From Arabidopsis thaliana (lineage: Eukaryota; Streptophyta; Magnoliopsida; Brassicales; Brassicaceae): a stretch of 64,000 bases of DNA. The notes under the pieces are model-generated. The model did not search any database and had not been told where the DNA came from. It saw only the letters and a program-made list of their open reading frames with translations. The number at the start of each line of letters is the position of its first letter. The stretch's first letter is position 1. The translations under genes and the position numbers were made by a program. This document shows positions 47,620 to 57,637 of the stretch, one piece after another. Location: positions 1,613,001 to 1,677,000 of the forward strand of contig NC_003075.7 of NCBI RefSeq assembly GCF_000001735.4, read 5' to 3'.

Positions 47620-48478
47620 ATCTCTTATTTGTGTTATATGTTCTCCGTCTACTACTTCAGCTGCTTCCAGGTCATCTAAATCATGTTCTTAATCAGTGTT
47701 GTTTACTTCAGGCTCTATCATTACTTCTGCGAAATCTGCATCTGAAAAGTTTGAAATCTTGTTGAAATTGTGTAATCCCATTGTCGCCATTACCACTCTC
47801 TTTTGAACATATATACTATATATTGGAAAATCACAAAGAATCCTTCATTTTTCTTTCCAAACTCCAAATGTCCTCTCGATAATAACATAGTGAAGCATGA
47901 CATCGATTAAACAATTCTTGTTTATTCCTCGGAGGTGGACCAGAATTGAACTAAAGAACCTTATTTATTTGGATATACTGAATCAACGGCATAATAATTC
48001 TCTAACGAGGTAAAGGGAACTCAGAATCGCTTGTTTGTGCCATTTCTAGGACAGCTGTATCTTGACATGCTCTCGGTGCTCCATTCCAAATTTATGTGAA
48101 CAACGTATTCAAATCACATATAGCCATGATGTTCAAAGATAAATTATCGTGTTGATTCTAATACATTCCTCGTAACTCATGCTTCACTTTTACACAAACG
48201 TTTGTTTCATCTATTGCTCCGATAAATCCACTAAAATATGGCCAGTATCTTCAATCTACTTGAAGTGTCTCAGGAATTCGATGTAGTTCTTGAGTTGTTA
48301 GAGTTTGTATATATTCACATCCTAGTAATTCAGTTGTTGTAAGAACTTCTCCAAATTTTCTCTTCACGGTTTCCTAATTTCAGCCAAATCTCAAACCAAC
48401 ATCTCTTTGAACTTCATTGTGCCCACATATTCGTAAAAGAATGGCCACATTTTCTTCAATACTTACATTTAACGTTTG
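47620..48478 (-). pseudogene. PIF/Harbinger transposase (DDE_Tnp_4, HARBI1-like), degenerate
   Basis: Minus-strand translation across stops: NVSIEENVAIFLRICGHNEV, KFGEVLTTTELLG, then FSGFIGAIDETNVCVKVKHE (near 48235-48175; the first catalytic Asp is in GAIDET), NLSLNIMAICDLNT, ACQDTAVLEMA, a DSVYPN-like second acidic site, and VIIERTFGVWK with the catalytic Glu. It ends in an acidic tail (EVMIEPEVNNTD). The order GAxDGT, ADAGY, ERTFG is that of PIF/Harbinger transposases. Several in-frame stops and small shifts are present, so no long open frame exists. The N-terminal end is at about 48478. Terminal inverted repeats were not recognised. Confidence 0.8.
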
Positions 48479-48534
48479 TTGTTGACCATAATTTGTTTGT
48501 ACAATATTGCACAATATCTACAAGAAGATAGGCT

Positions 48535-49140
48535 ATTTTCAACGAACAAAATCGTCGGAAAAACATCGGAAACAGCCGTTTCGACGAATTTTCGACGACA
48601 TAGATTGGTCGATTTTGATCTTGTTGGAAATCTGAATGTCATTGCAAGAGTATTAGAAATTACCGACGTGTTTCCGACGAGGCATTTTCCGACAATTTCT
48701 CTACGCTTTTCAGACAATAACATTGGTTGGGAAACCGGTTGGAACATAGTCGGAAATGATCGTCGGATCCCCGTCGGAAATATTTTCTGACAATTTCTCT
48801 ACGCTTTTCTGACAATACATTGGTTTCGAAACCGGTTGGAACATAGTCGGAAATGATCGTCAGATAGTCTTCGGAAATATTTTCTAACAATTTCTCTACG
48901 CTTTTCTGACAATACATTGGTTTGGAAACCGGTTAGAACATAGTCGGAAATGATCGTCGGATCCTCGTCGGAAATATGTTGCGACAATTTTCTAACGAAT
49001 ATTGTTGACAGGCATTGCATCAGAACGTTGTTGAAAATTGGTCGGTATATTCTTCTGACGATTTCCCCACAACGTTATTCCCGAGTGATTACCGACGATG
49101 TATTTCCGACGGGTTACCGACGTTGTTCGTATTTCTAACG
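48535..49140. repeat. CACTA subterminal repeats (CCGACG/GTCGGAAA type, 97-98-bp tandem units)
   Basis: ctctacgcttttctgacaat recurs at 48699, 48797 and 48894, each followed by cattggttt, aaccggtt(g/a)gaacatag and tcggaaatgatcgtc. The surrounding DNA is full of ccgacg, cgtcgg and gtcggaaa. Such repeats are binding sites for TNPA-type proteins at the ends of Brassicaceae CACTA elements. A degenerate terminus (ctacaagaagatagg, near 48518) may mark the outer end. Confidence 0.8.
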
Positions 49141-49316
49141 GGTCTAATTTAATTATCAATTAAATATATATATTTTTTTATTAATTTAAATTAGCATTTA
49201 TAGAAATTTTTTGTTCAAATATTATAAAATAAATATTTTAAAAGTGCATATATTATCCTACAAAAGAAAATCAAATTGTTTGACAAAACAACAAAATTAA
49301 ATTTAAACAAATGCAT
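49141..49316. other. AT-rich 3' flank of the TNPA-like gene
   Basis: Lies between the subterminal repeats and the stop codon of the TNPA-like gene at 49317. No other feature. Confidence 0.5.
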
Positions 49317-50640
49317 TTATAGACCATTGGGAAAATCAGAAAATTTTGAACGCATGAAATCAAGAATCTTCATGTTTTGCTCCTTCAAAACTAAGATCTC
49401 CTTGTCTTTCTCCTCAAGCTCTGCAAAGATATCAGAATCCCGTGATGGGCCGGCATAAAAATATCTGGTGCTTTGGTTAAGGCTACCTAACTCTATCACA
49501 CGACCTCGGTTTGGTGGAATTTCCTGTATATAAAAACTGTTAGTAAAACAAATTTAGATTATACAAAAAATGTATGTTATGAAACAAATCTTACCTCAAA
49601 AACCATGCGATTGATTTTTTCTCGGGTTTGGACGTTGGATGGTGAGGAACCATCATCATTTTGAGGAAGTTGTGTCTCAACGAGACCTGCGATGTAACCG
49701 TCTTGAATTAATCCAGCTTTCTTGTTGGTGTGTGTATCCTCAATGATTTCTACAAAATCAGGTTCCACACCTCCGTTATTCTCTGGCTATAAATCAAATA
49801 AAAAATATAGTTAAATTAAAATAAAACATGAAATCAAATAAGAGTAAAAGATTTACCAATTCGCTTGTACGGCTTAAGAAGCTCGTCGAACCCGCATTGT
49901 GCACCGTCATACCTTTGCCACCACATTCGCTTTTCCGATATTTTGAGTTGGTTTTCGCGGTACAAGCAGTCTCCGGCAACGCTCAATACTCTTTGTAGCG
50001 AGGCCATATGTCTGGGTTCAAGCCTTTTGGACACTCGCCTGCTGCCCACTTTTCTTTCCAAATGTTCATGTGGTCTGAAAATTTTGATGCAGCATACTTG
50101 TGAAACCCAACACGGCCAGAGGGTGTGTGGACATGATCCCAACTTAATTCATGCAACAAACAAAAAGAATTATGTTAGAAAGGGATAACCAAAAAAATAA
50201 TGGTACGTAATAATAAATTCATTACCGCAAAAGTTCTAAACCAAATCTCTTGATTGTTGCGAGGCATATCATTGTACGTCGGATACGGATGTTTGAGCAT
50301 CCCATGCAACATCCGTAAAATTGATTTGAATATGCCATTTTTAGAAAAACCAAACCTACATATAGAGATAAATAATATGATTTCTACTTTAAAATATTTA
50401 TATATTAAAAACAGAAAACAAAATTTACTTACCATGTGCTCCCTTCAAGCCTTTTTGGATGGAGTCGTCGGAGAAGTGTCCGCCCCGGTTGTTGTACTAG
50501 CTCCTCAATTGTCATCGATGGAAGAGCAATGGACTGCTTTGACTCGGGAACGAACGATGGTGATGGTGTTGTCTAGTATGTCTGATTATTGGATCGAGTC
50601 GTAGACCTACGAAAATCTTGGCACGAAGTCCTAACAAATA
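49317..50640 (-). pseudogene. TNPA-like gene (Transposase_24) of the third CACTA-type element
   Basis: Five exon-like blocks, right to left: 50640-50435 (SKQSIALPSMTIEELVQQPG, LLRRLHPKRLEGSTW), 50347-50230 (HPYPTYNDMPRNNQEIWFRTFA), 50150-49855 (WKEKWAAGECPKGLNPDIW, then LPETACTAKTNSKYRKSE and MTVHNAGSTSF), 49785-49595 (VEIIEDTHTNKKAGLIQDGY, VETQLPQND) and 49525-49317 (ELEEKDKEILVLKEQNMKIL coiled coil and stop). The order fits Transposase_24 (Ptta/En/Spm). A TAG replaces one residue after RYKEY (near 49983), and another stop lies in the first block. Its likely binding sites are the repeats at 48535-49140. Confidence 0.78.
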
Positions 50641-51535
50641 AAATAATATTATTAGTACATAGTTTAATATAATTAAAATTCGTAATGTCAAAAAATTAAT
50701 AGATATCATAGTAAAATAAATATCGAAGTAAAGATTATTTTTAAATGAAAAATCTAAAAGACACCTAAATTATTAATCAAAACCACTTATTTAGTTAAAA
50801 TCCATTTTATATAATATCAATTATCATAATATACAAAAATTAATCTATTAATTTGTTTAGATAATTATTAAATACCTAAAATATAAAACCTAAATATTAA
50901 AAATTGCAGCAAACAAGACTAACGACTTGAGAATTTAGACCAACAAGACTATAAAGCTCAGTCAAAAAAATGTACGACACGAAAACTGTCCACTTCTACC
51001 GAAAATGCAAATGATCATTTCAGGTAAACCAGGTCTCATAGATTAAACCCAGGGACAGCCTACTAAGACTGAACTTATTTATATAGTAAAAAACAACAAG
51101 AGAAGTAGAGAATGAGATCTCTTGAACACAGATTCAATCTGAAAACATATGATTATTAGCTTAACTACATTCGAAATACTCATTAAATTTCACCTGTCCA
51201 ATAACCACTTTCGTTTGCTAATAATGGAGCCTTTTTTTTTCTTTTTTTTTTTTACTATAGAGATAATTTTGTACACGGTAAAATAGAAAGAAGAAACAAA
51301 CGACGAAGGATTAATTTCATGAATTATTCGATAGTACTTAAACTGACGATAGTGATTGGTTGTTAGCAATGAGTGATTATCCAAAGAACAACAACGATTT
51401 AGTACCTATATATATATTTATTGATCTCTAAATTCCACCCAATTATGCAAAATATCTATTCAATGTTTAGACTAATTGAAATTGGTAGAAAAGTTCACTT
51501 ACATAGTTGCAGAGAGTTTGAGGGAGATGGTGAAG
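50641..51535. other. AT-rich spacer between two CACTA-type elements
   Basis: No gene seen. No CCGACG-type repeats occur here, so the third element lacks a recognisable right end. Long T-run at 51232-51253. Confidence 0.5.
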
Positions 51536-52010
51536 ACTACAAGAAAACACGTCTTTTGCGAGGGAAGAAACCGTAGCTAATCCCTCGCAGACAATCGCGA
51601 GGGAATTGCGACGAACCACAGTTCCTCGCAATACGCGTGTCGCAAAGTCAAATTGGTAGCATTTCTCTCGCAAATTTTGCGACGAACTAACTTACTCGCG
51701 AAGCACTCACAATTTGCGAAGGACAAATTCGGTAGCAAAGTAGCTGCAAATTTATGGTCTCGCTCATTCTTCGCAAATTTTGCGATGGAGTTGCGGGGCT
51801 CCGTTCGTTCCATCGCAAATCCTTAGCAATATTTGCGATGGACTTGCGATGTGTCAACCGACTTATTTGAAGTTTTTTTTAGCGTGATTACTGTTTATTT
51901 TGGCTCCCTCATTCCTCGCAAAAGTTTCGATGGAGTTGCGTGGCTCCCTTCGTTTAGTCGCAAATACCTCGTAATATTTGCAATGGACTTGTGACGTATC
52001 AGCGACTTAT
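51536..52010. repeat. CACTA-type left end with TTTGCGAGGGA subterminal repeats
   Basis: ACTACAAGAAAACACG at 51536 matches the common Brassicaceae CACTA terminus CACTACAAGAAAA apart from its first base. It is followed by many copies of cctcgcaa, tttgcga and cgagggaa on both strands, and by two copies of a unit containing ttgcgatgga(g/c)ttgcg and ggctccgttcgtt/ggctcccttcgttt (near 51782 and 51912). Matching repeats occur at 56207-56330. Confidence 0.75.
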
Positions 52011-52249
52011 TTGTTGTTTTTGTAAGCGTGATTACTGTTTATATTTAGAGATTACTGTTGTAATTAGCTTTATTTAATGATTTTCCTAATTTGATCTGAT
52101 TACTAAGCTTTAAATTTGAAAACTGATTAAAAACACTAAACTCATAATTGAAAGCTGAAATTTTCAGATTCAAGTACACAATATAAGAAACCACAAAAGA
52201 TTGTCTTAAGTTTTGATAAATTGTCAAACTGAATACAGAAATTAGAAAG

Positions 52250-54312
52250 TATGAGATGGAGAGGATCCAGTGTTGGGGTCAGCTATAACAGCCTCAGGTT
52301 TGACAGCCTCAGGTCCGACAGCCACATGTCCGATCCCAGCAGATGTAGCAGCTGCGGCATTAGGCTCCTCGGGTCTCAGATTGGAGTTGACCGATTCAGT
52401 TCTTGTAGAGGATCTGGCTCGAAACAGTGTAGCAAATTCTGGATCCTTATCGGCAAGGTAGTCAAAATACGCATCAAAACTGGTGATCTTCTTAGCCTGG
52501 TTTGCAATAAGGGCTTCAGCAACAGCCAGCTTCTACGAGAGCACAACTGGATCATCTCGAGGAAGCACCGGACCGGCATGAGCTGAAGACGCTTCTGCCT
52601 GTAATGAACCAGCTCCATAAATCCTGCCTTTCTTCTTAGGAGCAACCTGTCAGAAACTCACAACCAAACCGACAATAACATAATCAAAGCAAAGTCGAAA
52701 CACATTGATATAATGCAAAACTTTTAGCTCCAGACATAATCATATCAGGCTGAAAATACAATGACATTATGCAAACCAAAAACACAACATAATCAGGCCA
52801 AAAACACAATGACATTATGCAAACCAAAAACACAACATAATCAGGCCAAAAAACACAATGACATTATGCGAACTTCTTTCACAACATAATCATATCAGTT
52901 TACACATAATGACTGAATGCAAACTTCATTCACAACATAATCATATCAGTTTACACACACTGACATTATCCAAGCCACAAACACAAGATAATCATTTCAG
53001 TTTGACATAATTCAAGCCACAACAGACAAATACAAAGCAACACAAAAAACTGTAACTATATTGAGTTGATGCCATATGTCCGACACTATATTGAGTTGAA
53101 AGCGATAAGTTACACGTGCATAGATCTTGTTCTTTGCTTGAACAGATAACCCGCCTGAACCTGTGCTCTCCGTAGTGTCGTCTGAACACAGGTGAGACTC
53201 CTCCTCTTGAATCTTTGATGACACGTCGTTATAGATCTCCTCCGACTTTCTATCGATGAAAGTCCCATCAGGTTTTCTATGAGTCTCATCTAAGAGCAGG
53301 AGAAAATCTGGAGTACTTTCTCCTATCATCTCACACTAAAACACTAAAACAGATAAGTCAGTTGTTTGAAATACAAAGTTTTTTAAGTAAAAAAGCTGAT
53401 TAACTTACATGTTTGCGGGCACGAGCTTTGTAAGAGGTCTGGCCAAACTCGTGTTTATGTATTCCGCGGCCGTCCGGATCATGATATCTTGCGTTCTTAC
53501 TTTTGATACTCTTCACTTCCGCCTTAGGATCCCTCCAAAAGTCCACAAGACCCTTCCACACATCAGGATCTATCCACTGCTGTTTTGCCTCATCTCCCTT
53601 TTCCTTCCACTTTCCCTTCCACCGACCAATTTGATCAGACATCCTTTCCTTCAGCTTAGCATCACACTCAAGTCTAACTCTCTTGTTTATTACAGAGTCC
53701 CAGTTATACACTTGCTACAAAACAAAGATAAGACACATTAGAAATAGACAAGACCAATAGTTGTACCAAACAAAACACAAATTATTTAACTTATATCAAA
53801 GGTTTCAAACCAACGATCGACCACTGCTTCTGATGTCTGTTACCAATTTGCATGAGGTTCTTTGAAATCTCTTTCAAAAATGCTCTGGACAGTGGCTGCA
53901 ACTGAAGAGTCATCGTCAAACCTACAAAACAAGAATCCATCAGACAGACAAAACTAAAAAGAGACAAGTCCTAGTAAAGAGACCAAAGCCTAGTGGCTTA
54001 CCAGAGTGTTCCTGGAGGACGGTTAGGGTCTAATCTAGGCAAACCAGCACGACCAGGACTAGCAAGTAGCTCATCTATTGTCAGGTCATTGAGTCGGACA
54101 GCTAGCCGAGTAATGTGATTGGAAGAACCGCGAGGGGATTGATTGAAAGGTGGAGGAGAAGTACCATCTGCTTAGTGGTTTGAATTGATTGGTGTCAGTG
54201 GTAATGTATGGCGATTACTCGGAACCGCCGATGTGTTTCCTTCACTACGAGGACGCTGTTGATGTTGCTGCTGAGACCGAAACCAGGTATAATCATTCCC
54301 AGAGAAAGACAT
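52250..54312 (-). pseudogene. TNPA-like gene (Transposase_24) of the fourth CACTA-type element
   Basis: ATG at the complement of 54312: MSFSGNDYTWFRSQQQHQQR, then ITRLAVRLNDLTIDELLASP and LDPNRPPGTLW to about 54004. Next, about 53940-53790 (VAATVQSIFERDFKEPHANW), 53711-53409 (ERMSDQIGRWKGKWKEKGDE, WIDPDVWKGLVDFWRDPK, NARYHDPDGRGIHKHEFGQT), 53329-53130 (LLDETHRKPDGTFIDRKSEE), and 52645-52250 (GRIYGAGSLQA-like end and an Ala/Pro-rich tail). Exon order and GT-AG spacing are typical. Two in-frame TAA codons (near 54175 and 53840) make it a pseudogene. The copies at 49317-50640 and 39399-40340 are distant relatives. Confidence 0.85.
52735..53020. repeat. tandem repeat in an intron of the TNPA-like gene, about 50-bp unit
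   Basis: cataatcaggccaaaaacacaatgacattatgc recurs with small changes about five times between 52740 and 53010 (variants with cataatcatatcagtttacacat). It lies between the last two coding blocks. Not seen in the other TNPA-like copies here. Confidence 0.8.
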
Positions 54313-54889
54313 CTTGCAATAAAAAAGAAAACATTAGTAAATCGATTTGGAAACACAAAACCCTAATCAGATCTACAATGAAAATCAAACGAAAATGACA
54401 AACCCTAATTAGATCTACAATGAAAATCAACCGCAAACGCGAAACCCTTATTAGATCTACAAATAAAAACTCGACAGAACCCTAAAACGAGAAACCCTAA
54501 TAGACTTCTAGACTCTGCAACAAAATCGATTTAAAAACTCAATTGAAAAAACCCTAATTAGAGATTCGTTTGAAAGAAATTCGTATGCTTCAGGATAAGA
54601 ACAAAAACTCTAATAACCCTAATCGAACAGAAACTCAAAATTCAGAACATTACCTTGAAGTTTGATGGAACAGTAGAGGCGTAGAAGATGTAGACACGGC
54701 GGCGAAGAAGAACAGTCGTCGAAGAAGAAGAGCAGTCGTTGCGAAGAAGAACGGCGCCGACGAAGAAGATCGGATCGAGAGAGACTCGACTGTTAGAAGA
54801 AAAGAAAAATTAGGGTTTGAGTGAGAAGCGGCTGGGTTCGCTAAAATTCGTTTCACGGTGTATATATGAAAATAAAACGCCTTGCAAAT
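54313..54889. other. 5' region of the TNPA-like gene
   Basis: Several diverged copies of gaaaccctaattagatctacaa (54360-54560) and a Glu/Lys-type purine stretch with gaagaagaag (54690-54770). Probably leader and promoter of the gene at 52250-54312. No other gene is supported. It ends with the target duplication CAAAT (54885-54889). Confidence 0.5.
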
Positions 54890-56206
54890 TGTAACGCCCG
54901 CGATCCTCAATAGGATCGTTGGCTAGGACTTGGTCCGAGAGAGGAAGGTGGAGTCTCGGACAAGTGAGAAGGAGCTGGCCATAAGCTCGGACAAAGGGGA
55001 AATCATGCAGGCTAAGCTAGGATCGTAAAGAAATCACTTGGGTCAGCTCGCCCAAAGCTCAAGCTCAGCTGGAAGGAGTGACGGTTACTCAGGTCGAGTG
55101 ACAGTCCAGCTTGGGCAGCTGGACGAGTGACGGACGAGCTCGAGGCAGCTGGACGAGTGACGGTTGAACTCGAGGTAGCTGGACGAGTGACGGACGAGCT
55201 CGAGGTAGCTGGACGAGTGACGGACGAACTGGGCGGTTATGGGCGAAGAGATACAACTCTTCGGAAAGGTGCAACTCTTCGGAAGGGCGCAACTCTTCGG
55301 AAAGGTGCAACTCTTCGGAAAGGTGCAAGGAACGGATGTGTTGATTCGGGAAGCATCCATTCGCCCCCTATATAAGGAAGGGCGCCCAGGACCATTCCAC
55401 TCACCACAACACACCGAAAACACAAGAAACTCACCATTAAAACCCTCTCCCTCTTGGGAGAATAAATAGTCTTAGGATTCGGTGGCCGGGCTGTGGCCGG
55501 CAATAAAGAAGGAGGGTCGGATCGACCTAACCTCGAGAAGGAAGGTAAGGGATCCTAGACTTTGAGTCTAAGGGTTCTAGGATGTGAGTTAGTAGTCGGA
55601 TCCTTGAAAGGACCGACTAGAGGGCTGAGTAGTATCCGGGTCATGTGCATCCTACACAAGACTCGGTCCGGGTAGGGATCGGCTGAGGCGGGGACGCGGC
55701 TCGGCGGAGGACCGGCGGGTCTTAACTGACCTGCCGAGAATCGGCCGGACTGATGCGCGATCTTCCCCTCTCTGAATTCTCTCCACGGATCCGAGTAGTG
55801 TATGGCATATAGAGCATTGCATGGACTTGCATATGATTAAGTAAATAAGATTACTTATGGCTCTATGACTTTCAGGAACGAACGGTGATCGTGGGAAGGA
55901 TTTGGCTTAGGCGCGAGAGACTCAAGGCCGGGATGATGGGTGGTGATAGTTCGGATAGTCTAGGGATCGATTATATGACTTGTAATAGCTTATATGCAAA
56001 CTCATAGGTTGTATCGAATCCTTTGCTTAATTAATAAAGTATCCGATTGTTTGTTTACTCTATTCGTCTCATATATTGAATCTCGGAATCATATGAAACG
56101 GATTAGACTAGGAAAGAACCTCATAAACGGTTAGGGCCGAGTCACTTAGTGGCTTGGGTCGAGAGAACTCGCCCGGACTTTAGGCAGTCCGGATCGGGGC
56201 CTTTCA
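54890..56206 (+). mobile_element. GC-rich solo LTR (1317 bp) of another gypsy-type family
   Basis: Starts TGTAACGCCCGCGATCC and ends GGGCCTTTCA. It is flanked by a perfect 5-bp duplication CAAAT (54885-54889 and 56207-56211). It has a TATA-like box (tatataag, 55369-55376) and no coding sequence. The ends TGTAACGCCCG...TTTCA are shared with the Tekay-like LTR, but the interior is different and richer in G+C. It sits inside the fourth CACTA-type element. No partner LTR is present. Confidence 0.88.
55115..55326 (+). repeat. two minisatellites inside the solo LTR (30-bp x 4 and 18-bp x 4)
   Basis: agctggacgagtgacgg starts at 55117, 55147, 55177 and 55207 (period 30). caactcttcggaaaggtg starts at 55254, 55272, 55290 and 55308 (period 18). 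Both lie upstream of the TATA-like box at 55369, in the enhancer (U3) part of the LTR. Confidence 0.9.
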
Positions 56207-56427
56207 CAAATCCCTCGCAAAATTGCTAAGGTTTTGTGAGGAACCGACAACCAATGAAATCGCTTCAATTTTGCGAGAGACTTGCGAGGGAGCCGTAGCA
56301 AATCCCTCGCAAACTAGAAACGATTACACAATGACTCGATTAGGGTTTTTGGATCATTTTGCGAGTGTGAGAGTCGAAACTCGCACAATAGAAATTGTTT
56401 TAAGGGTTTCTTCAAAGAACGAATCTT
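56207..56427. repeat. right-hand TTTGCGAGG subterminal repeats of the fourth CACTA-type element
   Basis: aaatccctcgcaaa, ttttgcgagagacttgcgagg and gcgagtgtgagagtcgaaactcgca repeat the motif family seen at 51536-52010. The expected terminal TTTTCTTGTAGTG was not found. The element appears to be cut here by the Tat-lineage gypsy element. Confidence 0.65.
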
Positions 56428-57163
56428 TGTGAGATTCTCAAAGAACAACAGAATTCTCAATTACCGCGAACGGTGGTCTTGATTGTATTAATGAGAAAGT
56501 AATGATTTGATCGTACAAGTGTTCTAGAATATGAAAATAAGTGTTTTTGCCTTCAAAGTCAGAGCGTTTTTGATAACCTGAAGTTGAGAGCGTTTTTGTG
56601 CGTGTCCCCTTTGTTTGTCCTTCGCTTTTTATAGACCTTTGGAATATCGCCCCTCGCGATATTCTCGGAAGATTTCTCTTTATCTTTAAGTTGGTGAAGT
56701 AGATTGTCCTTATCTTCCGAAGATTCTGTGAATTTCTGTATTCGGTGATATCTTTGAAGATTATCTCTTCCGGGGTTTTCGGAAATGATATGTTTGATTT
56801 TATATCGGCTAAGTCCTTTTTGAAGGTTTTCTCATCTAACCCAAACTTTTTCCGAGCCGGAATTTAGCTGACCTTGGGTCGTGCTCGGGCAGCTCGGACC
56901 GTGATATTCGAGGATGCGTTCCTGAGGCGTCTTGGAGCCCGCCTCGGGATGAATTGCCAGGTTTTATGTCCGAGGCGTTCCGAGGTCGGGTCGGGGGACC
57001 ATTTCACGAGAATGCTCTGAAGCGTTCTCGATATCGCCTCGGTATGGATTCTTGATGCGATCTCCGAGGTGTTTTATGGCCCGGTTCGGGATAACTCTTC
57101 GACGTCTCCCGAGGCATTGAAACATGGTTGGCTCGCTTACCTGGGTGGAATCCGACCCCAACA
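56428..57163 (-). repeat. 3' LTR of the Tat-lineage element (about 736 bp)
   Basis: On the minus strand the LTR begins TGTTGGGGTCGGATTCC at 57163, directly after a purine-rich tract. The far end is proposed at 56428 (ending ATCTCACA) because TG...CA ends are expected. This end is less sure because the partner LTR is outside the window. Confidence 0.65.
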
Positions 57164-57180
57164 GTTTGCCCCCCATCTCA
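57164..57180 (-). promoter_or_regulatory. polypurine tract next to the Tat 3' LTR
   Basis: The minus strand reads GAGATGGGGGGCAAAC and abuts the LTR start. A second purine run (aaaaaagggggga, minus strand of 60576-60590) lies between integrase and the antisense gene. Confidence 0.65.
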
Positions 57181-57637
57181 TTGACTTAGCAGAGAGACGA
57201 TGAGCTTCATGAATGGATTCCCGAGCCGACTGTTCGTCTTCTAGTTCTGTCGCTTCATCTTCCCGGACGGTCAAACTTCTGTCGCGTGTTGCCGACTATT
57301 CTTGAGAAGTGGAAACGTTTCTCGCTTATTCCCGAGGATCACGCGGATCTTTTCCTTCTGCCGAGCCCACGCGCTTGAACGCGTTTTGAATGTTTGCTGC
57401 GGACCCAACGCGCTCTTGAAAACTCTTTATATATGGCAAGCCACTCATTCGAGATTTCATTTGAAGTTTTCGAAGAAAATAAACAAGTTTGCTTCCTTCT
57501 CTCTGATCTTGATATTCCTATCGTTTTTTCTTTTCTGGCGAAGCTCCGTCGTTCATTTTGTTATTTTTGATTTCTCCGGGATAGAAATTCTTGTTTTCTG
57601 GTTGTTTCCCTTCTCGTCTATCGTTCCCGAGCCGAGA

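Noticed and set aside
48469-49138. Frames across the CCGACG repeats as a gene
   Set aside because: Produced by tandem subterminal repeats of a CACTA element. Open on both strands, no domain.
55085-55503. Repetitive frames in the GC-rich solo LTR as a repeat protein
   Set aside because: They are translations of the 30-bp and 18-bp minisatellites (both divisible by three), open in several frames and on both strands.
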